Shown here piece by piece: positions 8,832 through 17,816 of a DNA stretch of 64,000 bases (position 1 is the stretch's first letter; each line of letters starts with the position of its first letter). The notes under the pieces are model-generated. The model worked only from the letters and a program-made list of their open reading frames with translations. It did not search any database and was not told the origin of the DNA. Both the position numbers and the translations under genes were made by a program. Source of the DNA: Phyllobacterium chamaecytisi. GTDB taxonomy: Bacteria > Pseudomonadota > Alphaproteobacteria > Rhizobiales > Rhizobiaceae. Location: positions 297,854-361,853 of the forward strand of contig NZ_JAIQWW010000003.1 in NCBI RefSeq assembly GCF_020164455.1, written 5' to 3'.

Positions 8832-9088
8832 TCACCCGCACGCCAATTATGACCGCCTATCGGCAGCAGGCGCTTGCCTGTGCGGCAACGCTGACGGCAG
8901 GACCGCTGCGCGTGCGTGATGTTAGAACCAACGTACCGGACGCGGGCAAGATATTGCTTTCGAATGTTTATGGCTGGTTTGAGCGCCTCGATAGGGGCGT
9001 CTATGCGTTGACAGAAGCTGGCTGCATCGCGCTGCAGCGATGGCCGCAGCCGGATGATGTGCAGGGAGCCAGTAGCCACGGCACTTGA
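8831..9088 (+). pseudogene. 3' stump of a DUF2161-like gene truncated at the IS5 element
   Basis: The frame is open from the IS boundary at 8831 and reads LTRTPIMTAYRQQALACA, then GPLRVRDVRTNVPDAGKILL, then NVYGWFERLDRGVYALTEAG. This matches my recollection of the C-terminus of DUF2161-domain proteins (putative PD-(D/E)XK nuclease fold). The N-terminal two thirds with the catalytic core are missing and are not on the other side of the IS, so insertion was followed by deletion or rearrangement. An internal ATG at 8849 could in theory start a 79-aa peptide. Confidence 0.6.
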
Positions 9089-9186
9089 GTGTTGGTTATT
9101 CATTCCGAATGTGCGTTGGAGAAGATCGCGCCGCGCCCTATGCATCGTCTGTGGCGGGTCTGCCGCCGTTCCGTGCTTCGAAAATC

Positions 9187-9252
9187 GCATAACGTCTCAA
9201 GTGGAACCGCGCCCCTATCAGGTATTCTACGGTTCGTTTCCTTTCAAGGCGG
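9187..9252 (+). repeat. Dispersed palindromic repeat, diverged copy 3
   Basis: The segment starts GCATAACGTCTC and continues through GTGGAACCGCGC to ACGGTTCGTTTCC and TTCAAGGCG. It is a worn copy of the repeats at 22655 and 55066: the outer blocks are retained and the central part has changed. It lies between the truncated gene stump and a tetR gene. Confidence 0.5.
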
Positions 9253-9280
9253 TCAAGTTTCGGCATGGCAGCGTCCCCGG

Positions 9281-9853
9281 CTATGTCTTCGCGAGCAACA
9301 GCGCTGCTTGCACGCCCCCTTCCAAAATTTGCGCTGCCACAATCTCGTCAGAAACCGCTCGTGCAATTTGCAGGGTACCTACCATCAGACCGAAAATTGC
9401 CATGGCGCGTTCACGCGATAACGATGATGACGAAGGTGGAAGATAAGAAGCGAGTGTCTCGACGTAATTGCTCAGTCCAACCTCATATGCGTTACGGGTC
9501 GAATCCGGTTGCCGTCCGATTTCAGGTAAAAGGGCCGCTGAAGGACACCCATCCTCGGTTCCATGCAAGTGAGCGACGTTCAGGTAATCGCGAACAACGT
9601 CTTCAATCCCCAACTCCGCCGCACCGGCTCGCTCCAGACTTGCACGCTGATCCGTCAGTGCACTTACAATCGCCTCCCTTACGAGCGCTTCCTTCGATTC
9701 AAAGTGAGGATAGAAGGCCCCGTTTGTTAACCCGGCCTCGGACATGATCCCCGCCAGGCCCGAGGCTGCCGCACCCTCTTTCCGAAAGCGCTTGGAAGCG
9801 ACGTCGATTATTCGACGCCGCGTGTTCTCCTTGTGACCCTTTTCAAAACGCAT
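9281..9853 (-). CDS. TetR/AcrR-family transcriptional regulator
   Basis: A 190-aa protein with an N-terminal TetR helix-turn-helix (about residues 12-58: RRRIIDVASKRFRKEGAAAS through GLTNGAFYPHFESKEALV). The ligand domain has the GCPSAALLPEIGR motif seen in a TetR subgroup that often controls oxidoreductases or efflux pumps. It lies downstream of and co-directional with the amidase and DUF302 genes, so it may regulate them; the ligand is unknown. Confidence 0.9.
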   Translation of the reverse strand: MRFEKGHKENTRRRIIDVASKRFRKEGAAASGLAGIMSEAGLTNGAFYPHFESKEALVREAIVSALTDQRASLERAGAAELGIEDVVRDYLNVAHLHGTEDGCPSAALLPEIGRQPDSTRNAYEVGLSNYVETLASYLPPSSSSLSRERAMAIFGLMVGTLQIARAVSDEIVAAQILEGGVQAALLLAKT

Positions 9854-9924
9854 CTATGTCTTCCGTAAGTGTTCAGCTTCTGCATCAGATCGTTGCTGCG
9901 ATTAGCATATGGGCTCGCGACAGC

Positions 9925-10410
9925 CTACGCGGCTGCCGATTCAAGCACGGCTTGCAGATCGTTATCAAGCTTTCGCGCAACTTCGTTGACTTCCTGGTCA
10001 GCGAACTGGCCAAAGGTCGAGATCGGACGATCGTACTCGAATGCGACGCCGTCATTGTCCTCGCGTAGCAGCACCCGAACTGGTGCGTAAAGGCCGGCAG
10101 ACATGCGATGTCGGGTCATCTTGGATGCCGTCAGCGGATTGCCGATGTCGTACTGTATCGACTGACGCTGAAGTCCGGCCACCTGAAGAAGCGCGCCGTG
10201 ATCTCTCGATCCGAAAATTGAAAGCGCCGGTAAAGCCTCCAATTCGCGAAGCGCGCGGGTCGTTTCCCGATAACGGAGGAGCGTGAAGATGCCGTCATCA
10301 ATACGTGGGACTAGGCTTTCCAGCATTGACTTGACGACGCCAAAGTCCTTGCCGGAGTGGATCGTAACATGTTCAACGTCAATTTTTTGGATGTTGATCG
10401 TATTTGCCAT
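9925..10410 (-). CDS. DUF302-domain protein
   Basis: A 161-aa protein when started at ATG 10410 (MANTINIQKIDVEHV); upstream in-frame residues are highly basic and unlike a protein start. Features typical of DUF302 are an early aromatic-poor alpha/beta core (GKDFGVVKSMLESLVPRID), a short LSIFGSRDHGALL segment, and the late APVRVLLREDNDGVAFEYDR and STFGQFADQEVNEVARKLD blocks. DUF302 proteins are small and mostly uncharacterised. It follows the amidase by 60 bp on the same strand, so the two are probably co-transcribed. Confidence 0.85.
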   Translation of the reverse strand: MANTINIQKIDVEHVTIHSGKDFGVVKSMLESLVPRIDDGIFTLLRYRETTRALRELEALPALSIFGSRDHGALLQVAGLQRQSIQYDIGNPLTASKMTRHRMSAGLYAPVRVLLREDNDGVAFEYDRPISTFGQFADQEVNEVARKLDNDLQAVLESAAA

Positions 10411-10469
10411 TTTAGAGGCCCTTTTTAATTTGAGTTGGATAAGACGAGCGGTCTTGTCCTGTTTGTTTT

Positions 10470-11918
10470 TCAAAGAGACGAGATACCCAGCGCTTCCACC
10501 CGACGGGCGATTTCCAACAGCCTGCGATCACCACCGAAGGGAGCATCGATCTCAAGGCCGATGGGAAGATGGTTGCTCGCGTTGCCCATGGGGAGGCTGA
10601 TCCCTGGAAGGCCCGCACCACTTGCTGGAACAGTGTTCTTCGCCAAAGCAGCGTAGGTAACTTCCTGCCCTGCGATTGAAAACCGGTTCTCTTTGCCGAT
10701 CTCCGGTGCCGTGCAGGGGGTCGTCGGGAAAAGAAGCGCCTCAGCCCCACTTGTCGCGAAGGCGTCTTTGAATCGCCGCTGGATTTCGGGCCGATCATTT
10801 GCCAATGCCGCGTTGTAGCCATCCTGAGAAAGCCATTTGGATCCACTCGGCAGCACATGATGCTGCCACGCCTCTTTCAGACCCGGCTTAAGGTCTCGGT
10901 AAATCTCCTCGAATGACGTGGGAATATCATTATCTTCAAGGAAATCGGTAATCGCATTCATCGTATCATGGAAGAAGATGTTCCATGTTGTTGTGTCGGC
11001 AAGCGCTGAAAAGCCATCTCCCAAGTCGACCTCGACGATTTCGGCTCCGGCGTCGCGCAGCCTGCGTATAATATCTCTGAAACGCCCTTCAACTTCGGCG
11101 TCGACCAGATCCAGATATTGCTTCGGTGCGTATGCGAACCTGACACCCTTGAGGTCACCTGGTTTGGATGTCATCGATGCAGCAGGAGCCTTAGTGACAA
11201 CTTGATCGATGAGGTCGCAGTCTTCGACGGTGCGGGCGAAGACGCCTGTCGTGTCGAGAACGTGGGAGATCGGCGCGACACCGTTGCGCGGCCAGCGCCC
11301 CGTCGTTGGCTTGAAACCAACCACTCCACACAACGATGCTGGTACTCGGATCGACCCGACGGTGTCTCCTCCGAATGCTGCCGGCACGATCCCGGCAGCG
11401 ACGGCCGCGGCAGACCCACTTGACGATCCGCCACTGACCCGATCATGAGCGCGAGGGTTTTTCACCTGGCCATACGGATTGTTGTCGCCAGTCAACCCGT
11501 AGGACATCTCAACGAGGTTGTTCTTTCCCAATACAATTGCCCCAGCTTCCTTGATTGCACTGACGACCTCGGCGTCTTGCGCGGGTACAAAATCTTTCAG
11601 ATTGCTGACGCCGAGAGTCGTACGCAGGCCGCTTGTCAAATAGCTATCCTTGACCCCCAGAGGAACGCCAAGCAAGGGACCGGACGCGCCAACGGATCGG
11701 GCTTTGTCGACCTTGCGCGCCGCGGCAATAACAGCCTCTTCGTCAATCGTGATGAAAGCCTTGATATCCGACTGTTCCCGGGCACGCTGTAGAAGTGCTT
11801 CAGCGTATGACTCTGCTGAGAAATCTCCGCTGTTAATGGCGCGAGCAGCTTGTGCAACACCAATCGCCTCGAAACCAGCGGCATTGCCGGTCTGATCTGA
11901 CTGTACTTCCTTTTGCAT
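10470..11918 (-). CDS. Amidase-signature family hydrolase
   Basis: A 482-aa enzyme when started at ATG 11918, which has a good ribosome site (GAGGATTCCG before ATG); an upstream ATG at 11936 is less well placed. The Ser-cisSer-Lys triad is visible as [10 protein letters not shown] (Lys), [14 protein letters not shown] (cis-Ser) and [20 protein letters not shown] (nucleophile Ser). The fold hydrolyses carboxamides; the substrate cannot be read from sequence. It leads a probable operon with the DUF302 protein and a TetR regulator. Confidence 0.9.
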   Translation of the reverse strand: MQKEVQSDQTGNAAGFEAIGVAQAARAINSGDFSAESYAEALLQRAREQSDIKAFITIDEEAVIAAARKVDKARSVGASGPLLGVPLGVKDSYLTSGLRTTLGVSNLKDFVPAQDAEVVSAIKEAGAIVLGKNNLVEMSYGLTGDNNPYGQVKNPRAHDRVSGGSSSGSAAAVAAGIVPAAFGGDTVGSIRVPASLCGVVGFKPTTGRWPRNGVAPISHVLDTTGVFARTVEDCDLIDQVVTKAPAASMTSKPGDLKGVRFAYAPKQYLDLVDAEVEGRFRDIIRRLRDAGAEIVEVDLGDGFSALADTTTWNIFFHDTMNAITDFLEDNDIPTSFEEIYRDLKPGLKEAWQHHVLPSGSKWLSQDGYNAALANDRPEIQRRFKDAFATSGAEALLFPTTPCTAPEIGKENRFSIAGQEVTYAALAKNTVPASGAGLPGISLPMGNASNHLPIGLEIDAPFGGDRRLLEIARRVEALGISSL

Positions 11919-12538
11919 CGGAATCCTCACTTTCATTTGCGTGTTGATGGAGCGCCGCGTGGAACACCGGCTATGGAGTTCGACTATTGGCTTACGGACA
12001 TAATATGAAATTATGACCATAATGCAATAGGTTTTTCAGAAATATGTTTCGGTGGCGTTTCACTACGGTAGAGGACGCGAGAGAACCGCGATGAAGTCGC
12101 CTGTGGATGGATGGACCCAGCGGTGGCAGAGGGCGACGAGACAATCCGCAGCCAGCCTGGCCGCATAGGCGTAGAGTACAACTCGCGAGATGGCGCCAGC
12201 TTAGAGGTGTCCTTGGAATTTGCGAAAAGTTCGCCCACGACCCGAGGACAGACTCATTCCGCCGACGAGCCGGAACTTGGCATCTCGCGTGGTATAAGCT
12301 GCGGAACGAGGCATAAAATGCGCAGTGGTGATCTCCTCAACGATAATATGTCTTGGAGGTAAGAGTGGCTACGGCCGTCAAAGAGAGCAGGGCAACTGCG
12401 CATTGCTTGCTCACTGCTTTTGATTCACTTTCGGCTGGTCGAGCCCTCGACGTATTTTCGCTTTGTTCTCGAATCTCGAAGCAAATGTCTCGTGCCAACT
12501 GGGCGACTGCCATTGAGCAACGTGGCTCGTCAGCATTG
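11919..12538. other. 620-bp intergenic stretch, nothing recognised
   Basis: Short open frames exist on both strands but none has a ribosome site plus recognisable protein features. A small dyad-rich AT stretch (TAATATGAAATTATGACCAT, near 12000-12020) lies upstream of the amidase and could contain its promoter or operator. Confidence 0.4.
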
Positions 12539-13153
12539 CTACGTAAGCAGGACACTGAAAACTATCGACTTGAATTCGAGTAGAGGTTCATCGCTCCTAT
12601 CGGCCCGCATGCGCAACAATGCACCCTCCCAGCTGTTCAGTACGAAGCGAGCTAGCAATCCTGCCGGCATACGACTACTGATCGCGCCGTCGTCCTGCGC
12701 TTGGGCGATACAGTTTGCGAAGTATCCGCTCCACGCTGCGAAATGTTTCACGAGACGCTCACGCATGAGGGCGCTGTGATCAGCGACCTCCGCACTGATG
12801 TTTCCGAGCAGGCAACCTCTCACAAAGCCGGCCGCCCTGAACGCTTCGATCCGCTCATCAAAATAAGCTTCCAGGCGGGCAAGCGGTGCAATTTCGGCAT
12901 CGCAAAGCATGCTGCGAAGCTTGTCCTCATTTCGGTTGAAGTAAGCATCAAGGACGCTAGCACCGAAAACTTCCTTGCTTGCAAAATGATTATAGAAGGA
13001 CCCCTTGGGAACTCCGACCCTCTCAGCGATGCCCTGAACGCCCGTCGCGGCATATCCCTCGGCATGAAACATCTGCAACCCCGCCTTGACGAGATTGTCG
13101 CGAGTGCCGGGTTTTGGTTTCGGGCCCCGTCGGGCAGCAGGAGAAGATTTCAC
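12539..13153 (-). CDS. TetR-family transcriptional regulator (AcuR/TetR_C-type)
   Basis: A 204-aa regulator. Residues 14-60 form the helix-turn-helix (GTRDNLVKAGLQMFHAEGYA, then GVQGIAERVGVPKGSFYNHF). The ligand-binding half has the RGCLLGNISAEVADHSALMR motif of the TetR subgroup related to AcuR/YxaF-type repressors, which often control electrophile-detoxification genes. Its target is not adjacent: the DNA upstream (13.2-14.3 kb) contains gene fragments only, so it may be an orphan left by rearrangement. Confidence 0.88.
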   Translation of the reverse strand: MKSSPAARRGPKPKPGTRDNLVKAGLQMFHAEGYAATGVQGIAERVGVPKGSFYNHFASKEVFGASVLDAYFNRNEDKLRSMLCDAEIAPLARLEAYFDERIEAFRAAGFVRGCLLGNISAEVADHSALMRERLVKHFAAWSGYFANCIAQAQDDGAISSRMPAGLLARFVLNSWEGALLRMRADRSDEPLLEFKSIVFSVLLT

Positions 13154-13439
13154 GTAATGCGTCCTTGACCAATTAATTCCGACCGGTCACTTTATAATTA
13201 TCGCTTCTGCACGAGCGGTGTCGACAACGGTATCTGCGGCAGGGAAAAAAGCTGTGGTTTCAAGGCTAAACATAGAAATTCTCGCCGATGGCGGAGTTGA
13301 GGTGGCTGCTTGGTTGTATCTGACCGAGGTGTCGGACCCGCGTCCTGTGGCGCATGGGCTGTGCCGGACCGGAGAAAACGGCCTCGAGCGTCTTTCCAAA
13401 GCATTCGCAGCCTATCCCGCTGGACCATTGGCATAATGA

Positions 13440-13650
13440 GGTACGCTTCGCTCGACAGCAGCCGCCCGGATGTACCAGCCCTGCAACCGGATTTTGCGCG
13501 TCTCGGCGACACTGCTTCTTGTGGTAACGCGCGAAGACAAGATTACCGCACCGACGTTGCACTTGCAGCTTACGAAAGCGCGCTTGAAGCCAGGCGGCAT
13601 GCTTTGATCCCGGGCGGCCATTTGCCCCTATCTCGATTAATTTCCAATGG
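13440..13650 (+). pseudogene. Frameshifted C-terminal fragment of an alpha/beta hydrolase
   Basis: One frame reads RILRVSATLLLVVTREDKIT (13482-13541) and, after a one-base shift, another reads DVALAAYESALEARRHALIPGGH. Together they match the usual end of alpha/beta hydrolases, in which a strand precedes the D-x-x-T/V loop, then AYE-ALEPK and the catalytic-His GGH segment. The first half of the gene is absent. It is a dead remnant inside a region with several others. Confidence 0.5.
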
Positions 13651-13770
13651 CGGAGGCTGTCGCCACGACAGGTCCGCCTGAATCTCGCAGCGCCTGATGC
13701 TTAACTGTTCCACCACGCTCCTCTCTGCCCGAACCGACAATCCACCTTTTCCCAAGTCACAGAGACAATC

Positions 13771-13995
13771 ATGAGCGCAAACACAGCCTTAAATAGCGGA
13801 CTTGGCTGGAGCACACTCAATATCAAGCGTCCGGGGCTCAGTCGCGATGTACCACCCGGCCACGAGGAGCTGATGTGGGTGGCGAATTCGTCAACGCTGA
13901 TCTACGGCGAGCGCGACGCGGTCCTGGTCGACACCTTCCTCACCATCGAACAAACACAGGTTTTGTCGGACTGGGTTGCCGCCAGCCGCAGATGA
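13771..13995 (+). pseudogene. Truncated metallo-beta-lactamase-fold protein (first 74 residues)
   Basis: The frame encodes a normal-looking N-terminus of an MBL-fold hydrolase: GWSTLNIKRPGLSRDVPPGH, then LMWVANSSTLIYGERDAVLV, then DTFLTIEQTQVLSDWVAASR, and stops. The metal-binding HxHxDH motif that should follow within about 25 residues is missing. DNA after the stop continues in another frame with an unrelated short tail (ADELGKDEAAARNRILDGEK then LQSIWPA and a stop), so two gene ends were probably fused by deletion. It cannot be an active enzyme. Confidence 0.6.
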
Positions 13996-14378
13996 ACTCG
14001 GGAAAGATGAAGCAGCGGCTCGCAATCGAATTCTTGATGGCGAAAAACTACAATCGATTTGGCCCGCATGATATTCTTGGCGCAGGTAAAAGGGTACGCC
14101 GCGGGCGTGCCCTCCTATTTAGAGCTGTAACGAATTGGTCGGCTAAAGCGTCTGTCATATTACACCGCATAAACCGCTCGGTAAAAGCATTGGGCCACCC
14201 GATAGTTTCCACCGGGGGTCTGAATGCGATACCTCCCCAAATACGCGAGTCAGAAAACGCAATCATTCCCAGCGACTTACCAAGAGGCTAGAACTTTTGA
14301 GCAATATTGGGTTGACCCCCAGACCAACCCATGCTGCATTGCAACATTATTTCACTCAACTGAAATGCTGGTGAATCA
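13996..14378. other. 383-bp region with a foreign gene tail, otherwise no gene
   Basis: Up to about 14070 it holds the out-of-frame tail noted for the MBL fragment. The rest has no supported gene. It leads into the acyltransferase, whose promoter may lie here. Confidence 0.4.
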
Positions 14379-15554
14379 GTGCGGCCTCTGCCCCCCAACG
14401 ATAATCATCTTCCTTATCTGGACGCAGTCCGCGGACTAGCAGCATTTTGGGTTCTTGTCTCTCATGCGGCAATTTTGAATGCGGTCTATTGGCCAATAGT
14501 GTCTGAGGGTGGTCTTGCAGTTGACCTTTTTATGATGATGTCGGGTTTCCTGATGACCCACCACTATATTCAAAGATCCAGTGCCGAGCCTTGGGATAAA
14601 TCCAGCACGTGGCAGTCCTTCTGGCTCAGGCGCTTTTTCAGAATCGCTCCTTTGTTCTATGTACTCCTGATCATTTCGTTCCTTGCAGGCAATGAAATCG
14701 GTGCCTGGCGCGAGCAGATCGCCGCAGTCTGGCCGTCGACTGAAACGACTATGCTGAGGTACACCGATCAGTCGCCGTTGAATGCCATCATTCACGGCAC
14801 TTTCTTGTTCGGCCTCTTGCCGGACTACAGTTTTCGCACGCCTTTGCCCGACTGGAGCATAGGGCTGGAGATGCAGTTCTATGCTGTCTTTCCGATCGTC
14901 ATGCTGCTGTCGCTAAGGTTAGGCGTATCTGCCGCAGCATTTTTGATGCTGGCGACAGCTTTCATTCTCCAGGCGGTGGCACCCGCTTACTTCCATGATT
15001 ATCCAATGCCGGCAAACCTCGCCTTGAAGATAGATGTCTTCCTCACCGGCATGCTCTTTGCGGTAGCGGCGCACCGTGCTGATGGTCGGTCGGCTTTCTT
15101 TGGTCTGCTTGCTTTGCTCGTTCTCGTACCGGGCGTGGTATTTGGAACAAAATCCGTGTCGTATGTTGTTACACAGGGGGTGATTGCGCTGGGATTTGGC
15201 GCATTGGTGCTTCATAAAATTATGGCGGCCTATGTCGGTCAACGATGGATCGAAAACATTGTCTCTATGCTCGACAGGCGATCATTCCGTTTCCTTGGCG
15301 ATACATCCTATGGCGTCTATCTGGTGCATCTCCTTTTGATGATCCCGATCATCGGAGTTTTGTCTTTGTACCCGGCCTATGTAGCGATGGGGGAAGAGTA
15401 TCGCGTTCTGATAGCCGTCATCGTGACCGCACCACCTGTATATCTCATCAGCTGGGGGCTTCACCGCACGATTGAGAAATATGGTATCAGGCTGGGAAAA
15501 AACGTCCTTAAACTGCTCAGGCCATCGCTGAAGTCCAGTCATCGCACTGCCTAG
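14379..15554 (+). CDS. Membrane acyltransferase (acyltransferase-3 family), EPS locus 1
   Basis: A 391-aa membrane protein starting at GTG 14379 with a weak ribosome site. The family hallmark is the N-terminal LPYLDAVRGLAAFWVLVSHA (R18 and H29 region), followed by SFWLRRFFRIAPLFYVLL and WSIGLEMQFYAVFP; about ten transmembrane helices follow. Such proteins transfer acetyl, succinyl or similar groups to surface sugars (OafA/ExoZ type). It precedes a membrane-fusion/synthase operon, so it probably decorates that polymer; this is contextual. Confidence 0.85.
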   Translation: MRPLPPNDNHLPYLDAVRGLAAFWVLVSHAAILNAVYWPIVSEGGLAVDLFMMMSGFLMTHHYIQRSSAEPWDKSSTWQSFWLRRFFRIAPLFYVLLIISFLAGNEIGAWREQIAAVWPSTETTMLRYTDQSPLNAIIHGTFLFGLLPDYSFRTPLPDWSIGLEMQFYAVFPIVMLLSLRLGVSAAAFLMLATAFILQAVAPAYFHDYPMPANLALKIDVFLTGMLFAVAAHRADGRSAFFGLLALLVLVPGVVFGTKSVSYVVTQGVIALGFGALVLHKIMAAYVGQRWIENIVSMLDRRSFRFLGDTSYGVYLVHLLLMIPIIGVLSLYPAYVAMGEEYRVLIAVIVTAPPVYLISWGLHRTIEKYGIRLGKNVLKLLRPSLKSSHRTA

Positions 15555-16256
15555 CACGATCAGAACCGCCGGCGTAAGGACAGCAGAATCCCGCAGAGGA
15601 AATATAAGCGAGTCCTCCAGCATGCGATTAAACAGTTCGAACATCGTCACGATATTACCGATGTTCCGGTGTGCGTATTGTTACTTGCAGCCCTTGCGAT
15701 TGCTCGCTCGCAGATTCATTGGCATCAGTCACGGCAATGGGACAAATACAACATCAAGCCTATTCGCAAGCTACGGCGGCTAAAGACAGTTTTCGAGCCA
15801 GGTCATCATGCGGCTGTCTGAAGCTCAACGTTTCCCATACCTGACTTCGCCGCTCATTCGCTTAGCATACGAGTATTGACGGGCTTCCGAAGCGTCCCGA
15901 CTTGCATTCCTTTGCGTGCGAGAGGAGATTGCGACTAGCGTTTAGATTTCAGCTGGTAGCTTTATATCCTTTTAAGAGCCGGGCCCCGAAGCCCTGTTGG
16001 AGACCTTGTGGGAGGGCAACCCCATAAGATGGCTGACATCAGGAAAATGTCCGATGAGATGACGCCACAAAATAAATAGTTGGAGGGGACGTATACAGAT
16101 AGGGGATGGCTCTAAACACAATTGCGTATTGCGAAGTGTAAGCATATTTGGGATCGTTAGTGACAATAGAGGGGGAGTATAAGAAGAAGAAGACGGCGGG
16201 AGGAGAAAAAAGGAAGGAAACATAGTTCAAGGATCTCTTTAACGGAGTGAAAAACT
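15555..16256. other. 702-bp regulatory/intergenic region upstream of the synthase operon
   Basis: No convincing gene is present. The last 150 bp before the membrane-fusion gene are strikingly purine-rich on the + strand (GAGGGGGAG, AAGAAGAAGAAG, GGGAGGAGAAAAAAGGAAGG), which would give a long unstructured leader. A ribosome site (GGAGTG) sits six bases before ATG 16257. Confidence 0.45.
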
Positions 16257-17813
16257 ATGGTTTCACGGCCCAACAACCCCGCAAACGGAAGACCAGCTTC
16301 TGTAAAAATAGCTTCTTATGGCGTTCTCGGTGTACTCGCTACAGTATTCACGTCATCGGTCTTGCCGCCCGTATTCACTTCCACGTCTGTAAGAGCAGTC
16401 GTTAATGCTCCGGTGTCGTCTTTGACCTCCCCGATCAACGGGACGGTGACGAATATCACTGGCAAGAAAGACGATGCCTACGAAGGGCCCATCGCGACGG
16501 TCCAGAACGAACGTGTGGACCGATCCACTTTGATCGGGCTTCAGGTAGAGTCGAGTTCGCTTCAGAATGAACTTATGCTCAAACAATCGAACCTGGACGT
16601 TCATCTTAGCAGGATAAAAGACCTGGAAGCTGAACTGGCCGTACAGCAGCAGGCGTTAATAGACCGCTCCGACAATGTGCTACGCGATGCTCAGGTTCGC
16701 TTGAATCTTGCCACCATTTCCGCAGAAAATGCCAAGGCATCTGCTGCTCGTAAATTGGGCTTGGTTTCCAAAGGATTTTCACCCGGTACAAAGGATGAGC
16801 TTCTGAACAGAAACAGGCTGGAAGATGCCAAGGTCGAAGCGGCGAGACTTAAGGTTGATATGTCAAACGACGATTTGGGGTTTGCCCGGCGCGGTATCTT
16901 TGTGGGCGACAACAATCAATATTTGCAGAATTTACAGAATGAAATCCGCGCGCGCCGAGCGGATGTCTCGCAGATCAGTATGCAAAATGCGTCTATAAAG
17001 ATGCGCCTAGAGGAGTTGCAAAGCCTCACGCAAGCCGAGAACCACCGCATCGAATTGATGGCGAAAGCGGATGTTTCGGTCATGAAATCCGAAAAGATAT
17101 ATAAAACAGTAGCGCAAGTTGGGAAACAGGTGAATGCGGGTGATACTCTCGCTCAAGCTGTTGATTGCAGGGAAGCGTTTGTCGTTGCGATCTTCTCCGA
17201 GCGTCAGGCGCAGGCGTTGGGAGTCGGGGCAAAAGTCGTGGTCGAATCGGACGCATGGTCTTCGCCGGTCTCGGGTCTGGTAAGCCGGCTCCTTCCTCGC
17301 ACCACGGATCGTGTTGATCTCGACTTTGCGGTTCCGTTTCCGCCAACGGAACGCCGTGAGCTCTATGCCTTCATAACTCCGGAGAAATCGACACAGGAAG
17401 GGGCTGCCGATTTGTGCTCGGTCGGGACATGGGTCACAGTAACGCGGCAAAGCGATTGGGCCGGAAAAACAAGCGCCTACGTCAATGGAGCGACTGCAGC
17501 GCTTGCGAACCAGGTAGAAAAGCTGGAATTGGCCTTCCTGCGGGAGGGATCAAAGCTCGTTGATGTCAGCATGTATATCTCGGGCAAGGCAAATGCCGCG
17601 GAGCCACGCCTTCATACAGAAACTGTTTTGATAGCGGACGAAAAACATGATTCCGTTCAAGTACTGAAGAAAACGGCATGCCTGTTAAGCAAATGCCAAG
17701 CCACGGATTATCTGTTCGACCATGGGGTAGGGCTGGATCCGACACCATTCCTTCACGAGCGAATTATTGCCGATAGCGGAACGCAAGCCGTCTTTGATAC
17801 GAGATGGAACTAG
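16257..17813 (+). CDS. HlyD-like membrane-fusion protein, EPS locus 1
   Basis: A 518-aa protein with one N-terminal transmembrane helix (about residues 18-38) and a large periplasmic part. A split lipoyl/barrel-sandwich half-motif (VNAPVSSLTSPINGTVTNI, about residues 50-68; KSEKIYKTVAQVGKQVNAGD, about 277-296) brackets a long coiled-coil region (about 85-265). It resembles adaptor proteins paired with secreted-glucan synthases, such as the BgsB-like partner of the rhizobial mixed-linkage beta-glucan synthase. It should bridge the inner-membrane synthase to the periplasm. The next gene begins four bases after its stop. Confidence 0.75.
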   Translation: MVSRPNNPANGRPASVKIASYGVLGVLATVFTSSVLPPVFTSTSVRAVVNAPVSSLTSPINGTVTNITGKKDDAYEGPIATVQNERVDRSTLIGLQVESSSLQNELMLKQSNLDVHLSRIKDLEAELAVQQQALIDRSDNVLRDAQVRLNLATISAENAKASAARKLGLVSKGFSPGTKDELLNRNRLEDAKVEAARLKVDMSNDDLGFARRGIFVGDNNQYLQNLQNEIRARRADVSQISMQNASIKMRLEELQSLTQAENHRIELMAKADVSVMKSEKIYKTVAQVGKQVNAGDTLAQAVDCREAFVVAIFSERQAQALGVGAKVVVESDAWSSPVSGLVSRLLPRTTDRVDLDFAVPFPPTERRELYAFITPEKSTQEGAADLCSVGTWVTVTRQSDWAGKTSAYVNGATAALANQVEKLELAFLREGSKLVDVSMYISGKANAAEPRLHTETVLIADEKHDSVQVLKKTACLLSKCQATDYLFDHGVGLDPTPFLHERIIADSGTQAVFDTRWN

Positions 17814-17816
17814 CCG

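Noticed and set aside
12353..12583. Short plus-strand frames upstream of the second tetR gene
   Set aside because: They run into the antisense strand of the tetR gene and resemble nothing.
16100..16256. Purine-rich tract considered as a simple-sequence repeat or CRISPR-like array
   Set aside because: No repeated unit with constant spacing exists; it is just biased leader sequence. No CRISPR array was seen anywhere in the window.
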